Assembly: GCA_963840805.1 (NCBI GenBank)
Contig: CAWJAJ010000016.1
Location: forward strand, 124,001-188,000
Direction: 5' to 3'
Source of the DNA: CADEEN01 sp963840805
GTDB lineage: Bacteria > Pseudomonadota > Gammaproteobacteria > Burkholderiales > Burkholderiaceae_C
Length of the DNA: 64,000 nucleotides
Below, in pieces: positions 30,152-37,780 of this stretch. Under the pieces are notes generated by a model. The model saw only the letters and a program-made list of their open reading frames with translations. It had not been told where the DNA came from and did not search any database. Position 1 is the stretch's first letter; each line of letters opens with the position of its first letter. The position numbers were made by a program, and so were the translations under genes.

Positions 30152-30160
30152 CCGACGCTT

Positions 30161-30460
30161 TCAGCCGCCGCCGCGTTGCGTGTAGAGATCGAAGTAGCGC
30201 ATGAAGCGCTGCCACGCGGCTTCGTCGACGCCGCGCGCCTCGAAGCGCACCTGCAAGCGCGGCAGCACGATCAGCGCGATGCGGCGCGGCTCGCGCGTTT
30301 GCCAGGCGAGCGACACCGTGCCGCCGTCGAGCGCGATGTCGGCGCCACGTTCGCGCCAGGCGATGTGCCGATCGCCGCTCGCGCCGGGCAGCCACGCGCG
30401 CAGGTCCGCCTCGGTGCAGCCCATCTCGCGCTCGAACACGAACGGATAATGGCCTTGCAC
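30161..30460 (-). CDS. Small uncharacterised protein at the end of the aldehyde oxidoreductase operon (aorE position)
   Basis: 99 residues from GTG 30460 (QGHYPFVFEREMGCTEADLR). The sequence has alternating charged strands (DIALDGGTVSLAWQ, RIALIVLPRLQVRFEARG) and a C-terminal WQRFMRYFDLYTQRGGG. It is soluble, with no signal peptide or metal-binding Cys cluster. Its place behind the MoaD/ThiS-like gene matches the small gene in related tungsten oxidoreductase operons; a role in cofactor maturation is inference. Confidence 0.6.
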   Translation of the reverse strand: MQGHYPFVFEREMGCTEADLRAWLPGASGDRHIAWRERGADIALDGGTVSLAWQTREPRRIALIVLPRLQVRFEARGVDEAAWQRFMRYFDLYTQRGGG

Positions 30461-30489
30461 TCGGCCGCACCTCAGGCCGCGCCGGGCCG

Positions 30490-30543
30490 CTCCCAAGCGG
30501 CCTGAGCTCCCCTTGGGGGGCGCGAGCGCAGCGAGCTTGGGGC
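30490..30543. repeat. Operon-internal intergenic repeat, copy 1
   Basis: The run CCAAGCGGCCTGAGCTCCCC, then a G/C dyad and GCGAGCGCAGCGAGCTTGGGG is repeated with minor changes at 30823-30880. The ends CCCAAGC and GCTTGGGG are inverted, so the transcript can fold into a long hairpin between the two small aor genes. Confidence 0.7.
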
Positions 30544-30548
30544 TGTCA

Positions 30549-30803
30549 TTACCCACCCGCAATGGGCGGCCAGATCGCCAGCACGTCGCCGTCCTTGGGC
30601 ACGAATCCCAGGCGTTCGGCCGGCGGCACATAGACGCCGTTGACGAGCACCAGGTGCACCAGCTTCTCCGGCAGGCCGAATGGCTCGATGATCTTCGCGA
30701 TCGGCGTGCCGTCGGGCACTTCGAGCGGGATCTGGTTGCTGCGGCGTGCGTCGGCGGGCAGGTGCTGGGTCAGGCTGGCGTAGAGCTTGAAGGTGATGCG
30801 CAT
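30549..30803 (-). CDS. aorD: MoaD/ThiS-like sulfur carrier protein of the aor operon
   Basis: Complete, 84 residues. A beta-grasp fold of the MoaD type is suggested by the pattern ITFKLYASLTQHLP, HLVLVNGVYVPPAERL and the invariant C-terminal Gly-Gly (WPPIAGG) where the thiocarboxylate forms. Such a carrier supplies sulfur for the pterin dithiolene of tungsten/molybdenum cofactors. It follows aorC and precedes the aorE-position gene, as in the Aromatoleum-type operon. Confidence 0.82.
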   Translation of the reverse strand: MRITFKLYASLTQHLPADARRSNQIPLEVPDGTPIAKIIEPFGLPEKLVHLVLVNGVYVPPAERLGFVPKDGDVLAIWPPIAGG

Positions 30804-30822
30804 GAAGTCAGGCCAGCGCAGG

Positions 30823-30880
30823 GCCGCCCCAAGCGGCCTGAGCTCCCCTCGAGGGACGCGAGCGATGCGAGCAAGGGGTC
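30823..30880. repeat. Operon-internal intergenic repeat, copy 2
   Basis: Same unit as 30490-30543 (CCAAGCGGCCTGAGCTCCCC, CTCGAGGG, GCGAGCGATGCGAGCAAGGGG), here between aorC and the MoaD/ThiS-like gene. The central dyad CCCCTCGAGGGA can fold. Confidence 0.7.
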
Positions 30881-30890
30881 AATGTCGGCA

Positions 30891-32183
30891 TCATGCCTTG
30901 ACCAGCGCCTTGTGCTCCTGCCCCTGCGCGGTGGCCAGGTAGGCGGCCATCAGCTGCGTCGGGTCGTCGAGCAGGCGCTGCTTCCAGCCGCCGAGCCGCA
31001 CCTGGCCTTCGACCAGGCCGCGCATCGCGCCGACATGGTCGGTCCAGCCGATGCTGTTGCAGCCGACCAGCCGGTCACCGTCGAATTGCAGGCTCAGGTG
31101 CCGGCCGGCGTCGCGGTCGGTCAGCTCGACATGCGCGCCACCCGGCACGCCGTGCCAGTCGCCGAAGCTGGTGGAGATCATGCCCAGCGTGTCGAGCACG
31201 TTGATCTGCGTCACCCCGCGCAGTTCGGCCTTGCGGCCGACCATGTTCAGCGCCGCCACGCGGGCCTGCTCGGCCGCATTGGGCTGGATCGCGCTGACGA
31301 TGGTCTTGCCGGAGATCTTGTCGAAGGCCTCGGCGCAATCGCCGGCGGCATAGATACCGGGCACGCTGGTCTGCAGGTGTTCGTCGGTCAGCACACCGAG
31401 CAGGCAGGTGATGCCCGAGTTCTCCAGGAAGCCGATGTTGGGCTTGACGCCGGTGGCGCTGATCACCAGGTCGCACTCGAGGTGCTGGCCGTTGGACAGC
31501 CTGACCCTGAGCCCGGAACGGGCGACTTGCGCGCCCTGGGGCGCCTGCGGCTCGATCGCCTCGACCCGCGTGCCGGTGAACACGCGCACACCCTTCTTCT
31601 CGCACCAGTCCTTGATCATGCCGCCCGCCGTCGGGCCCATCATGCGCGGCACCATGCGGTCGCCCATCTCGACCACCGTCAATTGCACGCCGCGCGCGGC
31701 CAGCGCCTCCATGATGATGCAGCCGATGAAGCCGGCGCCCATCTGCAGCACGCGCGCACCCTGGGTGGCGAGCTGCGCGATCGCGCGCGCGTCCTGCAGC
31801 GTCCAGCACGGGTGCACGCCGGCGGCGTGGATGCCGGGGATCGGCGGGCTGGCCGGGCTCGATCCGGTGGCGATCAGCAGGCGGTCGAAGCGCACCGAGC
31901 TGCCGTCGTCGAGCGCGATCGTGCGCGCGGCGACGTCGACGGCCTCGGCGCGGATGCCGCGCTTGACGACGATGTTCAACTTCGCGAAATGGTCTCTGGT
32001 GTGCCGCAGGTGCGTGCCGTCTTCGCCGATGTTGCCCATCAACAGGTACGGAATCGCCATGCGCGAGTAAGGCGCTTCGGGCTCGTCGCCGACGATCAGG
32101 ATGTCGTCGTTCGGCGCGTGCTTGCGAATCGTTTCGGCGGCGATCACGCCGGCGGGACCGGCACCGAGGATGACGTGCTTCAT
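30891..32183 (-). CDS. aorC: FAD-dependent NAD(P)H oxidoreductase subunit AorC
   Basis: Complete, 430 residues. N-terminal FAD-binding Rossmann motif HVILGAGPAGVIAAETIRKH, NAD-binding segment VLQMGAGFIGCIIMEALAA, and the second FAD motif GIYAAGDCAEAFD. It belongs to the pyridine nucleotide-disulfide oxidoreductase superfamily but lacks the redox-active CxxxxC. In benzaldehyde-oxidising tungsten enzymes this subunit passes electrons to NAD. It lies 120 bases after aorB. Confidence 0.88.
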   Translation of the reverse strand: MKHVILGAGPAGVIAAETIRKHAPNDDILIVGDEPEAPYSRMAIPYLLMGNIGEDGTHLRHTRDHFAKLNIVVKRGIRAEAVDVAARTIALDDGSSVRFDRLLIATGSSPASPPIPGIHAAGVHPCWTLQDARAIAQLATQGARVLQMGAGFIGCIIMEALAARGVQLTVVEMGDRMVPRMMGPTAGGMIKDWCEKKGVRVFTGTRVEAIEPQAPQGAQVARSGLRVRLSNGQHLECDLVISATGVKPNIGFLENSGITCLLGVLTDEHLQTSVPGIYAAGDCAEAFDKISGKTIVSAIQPNAAEQARVAALNMVGRKAELRGVTQINVLDTLGMISTSFGDWHGVPGGAHVELTDRDAGRHLSLQFDGDRLVGCNSIGWTDHVGAMRGLVEGQVRLGGWKQRLLDDPTQLMAAYLATAQGQEHKALVKA

Positions 32184-32203
32184 GGGGGATGTCTCGTATT
32201 GCG

Positions 32204-32300
32204 CCCTCGCCCCTGTGGGGAGAGGGCTGGGGTGAGGGGAGTGCAGACCGCCGCCGCCGACCCCTCACCCTGACCCTCTCCCGGAGGGAGAGGGGGTGAG
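32204..32300. repeat. REP-like inverted pair between aorB and aorC
   Basis: Two related units face each other: CCCTCGCCCCTGTGGGGAGA and CCCTGACCCTCTCCCGGAGG, with a CTCTCCC-GGA-GGGAGAG hairpin in the second. This is the common proteobacterial REP type. It may stabilise or partly attenuate the aorAB transcript. Confidence 0.75.
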
Positions 32301-32303
32301 GCG

Positions 32304-34151
32304 TCAAAGTCCGAGCTTGGCCCGCGTCGCAGCCGTCAGCGTGCCGTCGGCGTTCCAGCCACGCACCTGGTAGTACTTGGGCAGCATCTCGGGCAGCTTG
32401 CTGGTCAGGCCCTTGGCCGGCCCGGTCTTCGCGGCTTCGTTGAGCAAGCGCGGCGGCAGGTTGTCGTCCTTGGCGGTGAAACCGGCGCGGTTGTTGAAGT
32501 CGCGCTCCAGGTTCCAGATCCGCTCGCCGATCAGGCTCAGGTTCTCGAGCGTGAATTCGGGTCCACAAGCCGCGGCCACCTGCGGCGCCACGTCGGCCAG
32601 GCCCCAGGCGAAACTGGTGAAGATGCAGATGCCGGCCGAATCGAAGGCCGCGGTCGCGTCCTGGAAGGCCATCACCAGTTCGGGCTTGCCTTCGGCCACC
32701 AGCGGATCGGTCTTGACCGGGATCCCGAGCACTTCGGAGGCCACGGTGTAGCTGCGCAGGTGGCAGGCGCCGCGGTTGCTGGTGGCGTAGGTCAGGCCCA
32801 TGCCCTGGATGCCGCGCGCGTCGTAGGCCGGGAACTCCTGGCCCTTCACGCTCATGCTCAAGCCGGGGTGGCCGTACTTGGCGCACAGGCGCTTGCTGCC
32901 CTGGCCGATCTCCTGGCCGAAGCCGACGCCGTTGGCCGTCATGTCGGCCAGTTCGCAAAGCGCCCTGGCCGAGCCGAACGGCGACTCGATGCCGATCTGC
33001 TCCTTCTTCAGCACGCCCATCTCGTAGAGCTCCATCACCGCGCCGATGGTGGCGCCGAACGAGATCGGATCCATGCCCTGCTCGTTGCAGATGGTGTTGG
33101 CGTACTGCAGCGCCTCGATATCGTTGACGCCATTGGCGGCACCGAGCGCCCACGCCGCCTCGTACTCGAGGCCGCCGGTCGCGCCCCAGTACTGCGGCTT
33201 GTTCTCGACCGAGAAATGGGTCTGGTCGATCTTGCTGATGCGCCCGCAGGCGATGGTGCAGCCGAAACAGGCCTGGTTGGTGACGAGCTGGGCCTTGCCG
33301 TCGCTCTTGCGTGGCGTAGCCATCGCCTCGGCGGAGATGTCCTTGGCGCCCTCGAACTGGCTGTCGCGGTGGTTGCGGGTGGGCAGCGCGCCGATCTCGT
33401 TGATCACGTTCATCAGCACCTGGGTGCCGTAGGTCGGCAGGCCCTGGCCGGTGACCGCGTTGTCGGCCAGGATCTTCTTCTTCTCGTAGGTGACCTTCAT
33501 GAATTCCTTGGGGTCGGCGATGTTGCCGACGCCCTTGGTGCCACGTACTGCGATCGCCTTCAGGTTCTTGCTGCCCATCACGGCGCCGACGCCCGAGCGG
33601 CCGGCGGCGCGGTGCAGGTCGTTGACGACCGCGGCGAACAGCACCTGGTTCTCACCGGCCTTGCCGATCGACGAGACGCGGATCAGCGGATCCTGATGCT
33701 GCTTCTTGATCGTCTCTTCGGTCTTCCACACGCTCTGGCCCCACAGGTGGGCGGCGTCGCGCAACTCGGCCTTGTCGTCCTCGATGAAAAGGTACACCGG
33801 CTTGGCCGACTTGCCCTCGAAGACGACCATGTCCCAGCCGGCCATCTTCAACTCGGCGCCCCAGTAGCCGCCCGAGTTGGAGCAGGCGATCGCGCCGGTC
33901 AAGGGGCCCTTGGTGACCACCGTGTAGCGGCCGCCGGTCGAGGCCATCGTGCCGGTCAGCGGGCCGGTGGCCCAGATGACCTTGTTGGCCGGCGACAGCG
34001 GATCGACCTTGGGGTCGACCTCTTCGACGATGTACTTGGTGGCCAGGCCACGCGAGCCGAGATAGGCGCGGGCCCAGTCCATGTTCAGCGGCTCGGACTT
34101 GACCGTGCCGGCCGTCAGGTTCACACGAAGGATTTTTCCTGCCCAAGACAT
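32304..34151 (-). CDS. aorB: Tungsten-containing aldehyde:ferredoxin oxidoreductase large subunit
   Basis: Complete, 615 residues. Starts MSWAGKILRVNLT. The [4Fe-4S] ligands are Cys295, Cys298, Cys302 (ACFGCTIAC) and Cys509 (DSAGIC). The bis-pterin signature DARGIQGMGLTYATSNRG is at 444-461, and the N-terminal domain has the GGRYTVVTKGPLTGAIACSN segment. It oxidises aldehydes to carboxylic acids on a tungsten bis-tungstopterin; the nearest bacterial relatives act with NAD through AorC. Eleven bases follow aorA. Confidence 0.95.
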   Translation of the reverse strand: MSWAGKILRVNLTAGTVKSEPLNMDWARAYLGSRGLATKYIVEEVDPKVDPLSPANKVIWATGPLTGTMASTGGRYTVVTKGPLTGAIACSNSGGYWGAELKMAGWDMVVFEGKSAKPVYLFIEDDKAELRDAAHLWGQSVWKTEETIKKQHQDPLIRVSSIGKAGENQVLFAAVVNDLHRAAGRSGVGAVMGSKNLKAIAVRGTKGVGNIADPKEFMKVTYEKKKILADNAVTGQGLPTYGTQVLMNVINEIGALPTRNHRDSQFEGAKDISAEAMATPRKSDGKAQLVTNQACFGCTIACGRISKIDQTHFSVENKPQYWGATGGLEYEAAWALGAANGVNDIEALQYANTICNEQGMDPISFGATIGAVMELYEMGVLKKEQIGIESPFGSARALCELADMTANGVGFGQEIGQGSKRLCAKYGHPGLSMSVKGQEFPAYDARGIQGMGLTYATSNRGACHLRSYTVASEVLGIPVKTDPLVAEGKPELVMAFQDATAAFDSAGICIFTSFAWGLADVAPQVAAACGPEFTLENLSLIGERIWNLERDFNNRAGFTAKDDNLPPRLLNEAAKTGPAKGLTSKLPEMLPKYYQVRGWNADGTLTAATRAKLGL

Positions 34152-34162
34152 GTTGGTGCTCC

Positions 34163-34636
34163 TCAGGCTGAAGGTTGGTTGCCGAGCTTGTCGGCCCAGG
34201 CCTGCATCTTGTTCAGGCCGGTCCAGTTGGCATCGACATAGGTGATCGCGCCGGTCGGGCAGGCGGTGGCACAGGCCGGGTCGCCGCCGCACAGGTCGCA
34301 CTTCTGCACCTTGCCGGTTTCCTGCACGTAGTTGATGGTGCCGAACGGACACGCGATGGTGCAGACCTTGCAGCCGACGCACGTGGTTTCGTTGACCACC
34401 TTGGCCCCGGTCAGCTTGTCCAGCGTGATCGCCTCGACCGGGCAGGCGTGCAGGCACCAGGCCTCGTCGCACTGGGTGCAGGTGTAGGGCACCTTGCGGC
34501 CGGTGTGATGGAAGTCGAACACCTTGATGCGCGATTTGGCCGGCGCGTAGGTGGCGTAGTTCTCGAACGAACAGGCCATCTCGCACTGGAGGCAGCCGGT
34601 GCATTTCTCGGGGTTGATGTGAAGCGCTTTTTGCAT
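34163..34636 (-). CDS. aorA: Four-cluster ferredoxin-like subunit AorA
   Basis: Complete, 157 residues. Four Cys groups can bind four [4Fe-4S] clusters: CTGCLQCEMAC, CTQCDEAWCLHACP, CVGCKVCTIACP and CDLCGGDPACATACP. This is the polyferredoxin type that forms electron wires with AorB. First gene of the operon, start ATG 34636. Confidence 0.93.
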   Translation of the reverse strand: MQKALHINPEKCTGCLQCEMACSFENYATYAPAKSRIKVFDFHHTGRKVPYTCTQCDEAWCLHACPVEAITLDKLTGAKVVNETTCVGCKVCTIACPFGTINYVQETGKVQKCDLCGGDPACATACPTGAITYVDANWTGLNKMQAWADKLGNQPSA

Positions 34637-34721
34637 GCCTGTCTCCCGCGGCGAAGGCCGCACGGCGCAGCCTATGAAATCCGTGGCATAGGTGATTGTT
34701 CGATCGGCGCCGCCGACAGGG

Positions 34722-34739
34722 TCTAGGGTCAACCCTAGA
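34722..34739. promoter_or_regulatory. Perfect palindrome in the aor/regulator divergent promoter region
   Basis: TCTAGGGTCAACCCTAGA has 8-base perfect arms around a two-base centre. It lies 86 bases upstream of aorA and 52 bases upstream of the divergent regulator, the expected place for its operator. Confidence 0.65.
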
Positions 34740-34790
34740 GTCCCCGAAAATTCTCAGATTGAGACACAAGGACGATCGGTTGCTGGCACG

Positions 34791-35915
34791 ATGCCGGCGC
34801 CCATCCCACAACGCCCCGTGCTGCCGACCTCCACCCAACGTCTGACGCGCATCGAGCAGGCGCGCCGCGCCTTGATACTGCGCGGCGACCACGCCGCCGC
34901 ACCCGCGATAGAGCCGTGGATCGCGGCCTCCTGGCAGCGCTGCCTGCAGCGCGGCCAACAGCCGCTGGACAGCGTCGGCTTCGACCTGGTCAGCGCCGCG
35001 TCGCTGCGACGCATCAGCGAGCGCAGCCGCGCGCTGCGCGATGCAGCCGCCCCGGTACTGGCCGACTTGTCACGCACGATCGCACCGACGCGCTATTTCT
35101 CGATCCTCACCGACGCGCAGGGCGTGGTCGTGGATGTCGGCGGCGCGCCCGACATGCGCGATCGCGCCGTGCAAGCGATCGCCCGCATCGGCGTCGACCT
35201 CTGCGAAGCCAGTGTCGGCACCACCGCGATCAGCGCCGCACTGACCGAACTGCACCCCGTGTGGCTGCACCGCGGCGAGCATTTCTTCGAGGCGACCTCG
35301 GTCTACAGCTGCGCCGGCGCGCCGATCTTCGGCCCCGACGGCCGCTGCGCCGGCATGCTCGACCTCACCGGCGTGCGCGCCGAGGAGCGGCCCGAACTTC
35401 GCCATCTGGCCGCGCAGATGGCGCAGCGCGTCGAGCAGGCGCTGTTGCTCGCGGTGCCGCACCACCGCCTGCTGCAAGTGCAGTGGCCGGGCCCGACGGC
35501 CGCCGCGAACGCCGGTCTGCTGGCGGTCGACGGCGACGGCATCATCGTCGGCGCCGACCGCGCGGCCTGCGCGATGCTCGGATTGCGCCTCGATGCAGCA
35601 GCGCGCGCATTCGGTTCGCTCGAAGACACCTTTGCCACGGCCAGCGGCCGATTGATGAGCCTGCGCCCGGGCCAGGCACCGCGGCACGTGCCGCTGTGGT
35701 CGGGGCTGCAGGTGCTGGTCGCGTCGGCCCACGCCGGCCCCGATGGCGCCGTGGACGCGCTGCGCGCGACGCCGGCCCGCCTGCGCGACACCGAGGCCGA
35801 TCTGATCCGGCAGGCGGTCGATGCCGCGCGCGGCAACGTGGCCGAGGCGGCACGCCAGCTCGGCATCAGCCGCGCCACGATCTACCGCCGGCTGGCGCGA
35901 AGCCGGCAGCGCTGA
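34791..35915 (+). CDS. GAF-Fis transcriptional regulator, AcoR-like without the AAA+ domain
   Basis: 374 residues from ATG 34791. N-terminal AcoR-type region (ARRALILRGDHAAAPAIEPW, ASWQRCLQRG), a GAF domain (about residues 80-215, with VGTTAISAALTE and FFEATSVYSCAGAPIFGPDG), a weakly conserved PAS-like middle, and a C-terminal Fis helix-turn-helix (GNVAEAARQLGISRATIYRR). The GAFTGA-bearing AAA+ ATPase of AcoR is missing, so it cannot act as a sigma-54 activator by itself. Divergent to aorA, so the likely ligand-responsive regulator of the operon. Confidence 0.87.
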   Translation: MPAPIPQRPVLPTSTQRLTRIEQARRALILRGDHAAAPAIEPWIAASWQRCLQRGQQPLDSVGFDLVSAASLRRISERSRALRDAAAPVLADLSRTIAPTRYFSILTDAQGVVVDVGGAPDMRDRAVQAIARIGVDLCEASVGTTAISAALTELHPVWLHRGEHFFEATSVYSCAGAPIFGPDGRCAGMLDLTGVRAEERPELRHLAAQMAQRVEQALLLAVPHHRLLQVQWPGPTAAANAGLLAVDGDGIIVGADRAACAMLGLRLDAAARAFGSLEDTFATASGRLMSLRPGQAPRHVPLWSGLQVLVASAHAGPDGAVDALRATPARLRDTEADLIRQAVDAARGNVAEAARQLGISRATIYRRLARSRQR

Positions 35916-35993
35916 GCGCTGCCATCGCGGCGCCACGGCCCGCGTCGGCTACGCTCCGCATCCGCGCCGGAACCTCGCACTGGCCACCGCACC

Positions 35994-36761
35994 GTGAACC
36001 TGATCGCCGCCATCCCTGCTCCCGTCGCGCCGACGCAGTCGGCGCCACGGCTCGTCGCGCGCGGGCTGACCAAGCGTTATGGTTCTCGCCCTGCCTTGCA
36101 CGCGCTCGATCTGGCGCTGGCCGAGCGCAGTTTCGTTGCGCTGCTCGGCCCCAACGGTGCCGGCAAGACCACGCTGTTCCAGGTGCTGACCGGCCTGTTT
36201 GCCGCCGACGAAGGCGATGTCGCGGTGGCCGGGCACTCGCTGCGCGCTCAGCCTGGCGCGGCGCTGCGGCATGTGGGCGTGGTGTTCCAGCAGATGTCGC
36301 TCGACCTCGACCTCACCGTCGAGCGCAACCTGCGCTTTCACGCCGACCTGCACGGCCTACCGGCGCCGCTGGCGCGCGAGCGCATCGCGCAGGCGGCGGC
36401 AACCTTCGGCCTGGCAGCCGACCTGTCGCGGCTGGCGCGCGAGTTGTCGGGCGGCAACCGGCGCAAGGTCGAACTGGCGCGTGCGCTGCTGCACCGACCG
36501 GCGCTGCTGCTGATGGACGAGCCGACGGTCGGGCTCGATCCGAAGTCGCGGCGCGACCTGCTGGCCGCGATCCGGGCCGACGTCGCCGCGCGCGGCACCA
36601 CCGTGCTGTGGGCCACGCACCTGGTCGAGGAAGCCGAGGCCGCCGACCGCGTGCTGGTGCTGCACAAGGGCAGCTTGCTGGCCGACGGCACGCCGGCCGC
36701 GGTGACCGCCGCGCTCGGCGGTGCGAGCCTCGAAGAGGCCTTCATCCGCGCCACCGCTTGA
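35994..36761 (+). CDS. ABC transporter ATP-binding protein of the PQQ-dependent alcohol oxidation set
   Basis: 255 residues from GTG 35994. Walker A GPNGAGKTT, Q-loop VFQQMSLDLDL, signature LSGGNRRK, Walker B LLLMDEPTVGLDP, switch ATHLVEEAE. It is of the exporter (ABC-2) type. First gene of four: ATPase, YVTN protein, binding protein, permease. The same four-gene set accompanies quinoprotein ethanol dehydrogenases in pseudomonads (ped cluster). Confidence 0.88.
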   Translation: MNLIAAIPAPVAPTQSAPRLVARGLTKRYGSRPALHALDLALAERSFVALLGPNGAGKTTLFQVLTGLFAADEGDVAVAGHSLRAQPGAALRHVGVVFQQMSLDLDLTVERNLRFHADLHGLPAPLARERIAQAAATFGLAADLSRLARELSGGNRRKVELARALLHRPALLLMDEPTVGLDPKSRRDLLAAIRADVAARGTTVLWATHLVEEAEAADRVLVLHKGSLLADGTPAAVTAALGGASLEEAFIRATA

Positions 36762-36808
36762 CGCGACCCATGCCGATCGATCCATCCCGCATGCAAGGAG
36801 CCTCGACG

Positions 36809-37780
36809 ATGCACAGCGCCCACCTACTCATCGCCACGGTCGCCGCCGCGCTGGCGCCACTGGCCGCCAGCGCCCAGGGCATGGCCTGGGTGTCGAGCGA
36901 GAAGGACGATGCGATCACGCTGATCGACATGCGCACGCTGGCCGTCGCCGGCACGGTGCCGACCTGCAAGCGACCGCGCCACATGCAGATCGCGCCGGGC
37001 ACGAAGCAACTGGTCGTGGCGTGCTCGGAGTCGAATGCCGCCGACGTGATCGACCCGGCGACGCGCCAGTCGCTGCGCCGGATGCCGCTCGGCGACGATC
37101 CCGAAGCGTTCGACTTCTCCGCCGACGGCAAGCAGCTGTACGTTTCGCTGGAGGACGACGCGGCGCTGGGCATCGTCGACGCCGCCAGCGGCAAGCTGCT
37201 GAAGACGGTGCCCGTCGGCCAGGAGCCCGAGGGCGTGAAGACGTCACCCGACGGCAAGCGGGTCTACGTGACCTCCGAAGTGGCGAGCCTGGTGCACGCG
37301 ATCGACACCGCCAGCGCCAAGGTGATCAAGAACATCGCAGTCGGCAAGCGGCCGCGGCGCTTCGCGATCACGCCCGATGGCTCGCAGCTCTGGGTCACCA
37401 ACGAGCTCGGCGCCAGCGTCAGCATCATCTCGACACAGGATCTCGCCGTCATCGGCACCGTCAAGTTCGAACTCAAGGGCATGCGTGCCGCCGACATCAC
37501 ACCGGTCGGCATCGCGTTCAGCCGCGATGGCCAGCGCGCCTTCGTCGGCCTGGGCCGTGCCAACCATGTCGCGTTCGTCGACGTCGCCAGCCGCAAGGTG
37601 ACCGATACCGTGCTGGTCGGCAAGCGCGCCTGGCATGTCGCGCTGAACCAGGCCGGCACGCAACTGTGGGTCGTCAACGGCCTCAGCGACGATGTCACGG
37701 TGGTCGACGTGGCCGCCGCCAAGGCCATCAAGTCGGTGCCGGTCGGCCGCGTGCCCTACATGGTGGTGCTGGTCGAATGA
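36809..37780 (+). CDS. YVTN-repeat beta-propeller protein associated with PQQ-dependent oxidation
   Basis: 323 residues. ATG 36809 is chosen because AAGGAG lies eight bases before it. A signal peptide ending LAASAQG is followed by repeated propeller blades of the YVTN type (VSSEKDDAITLIDMRTLAV, VYVTSEVASLVHAIDTASAK, LWVTNELGASVSIISTQDLA). Periplasmic. The role in the ped-type cluster is not established. Its stop overlaps the next start (ATGA). Confidence 0.88.
   Translation: MHSAHLLIATVAAALAPLAASAQGMAWVSSEKDDAITLIDMRTLAVAGTVPTCKRPRHMQIAPGTKQLVVACSESNAADVIDPATRQSLRRMPLGDDPEAFDFSADGKQLYVSLEDDAALGIVDAASGKLLKTVPVGQEPEGVKTSPDGKRVYVTSEVASLVHAIDTASAKVIKNIAVGKRPRRFAITPDGSQLWVTNELGASVSIISTQDLAVIGTVKFELKGMRAADITPVGIAFSRDGQRAFVGLGRANHVAFVDVASRKVTDTVLVGKRAWHVALNQAGTQLWVVNGLSDDVTVVDVAAAKAIKSVPVGRVPYMVVLVE

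Noticed and set aside
34640..34790. Sigma-54 promoter for the aor operon
   Set aside because: No convincing GG-N10-GC element with TGGCAC/TTGC boxes, and the adjacent regulator lacks the AAA+ domain needed to activate sigma-54.
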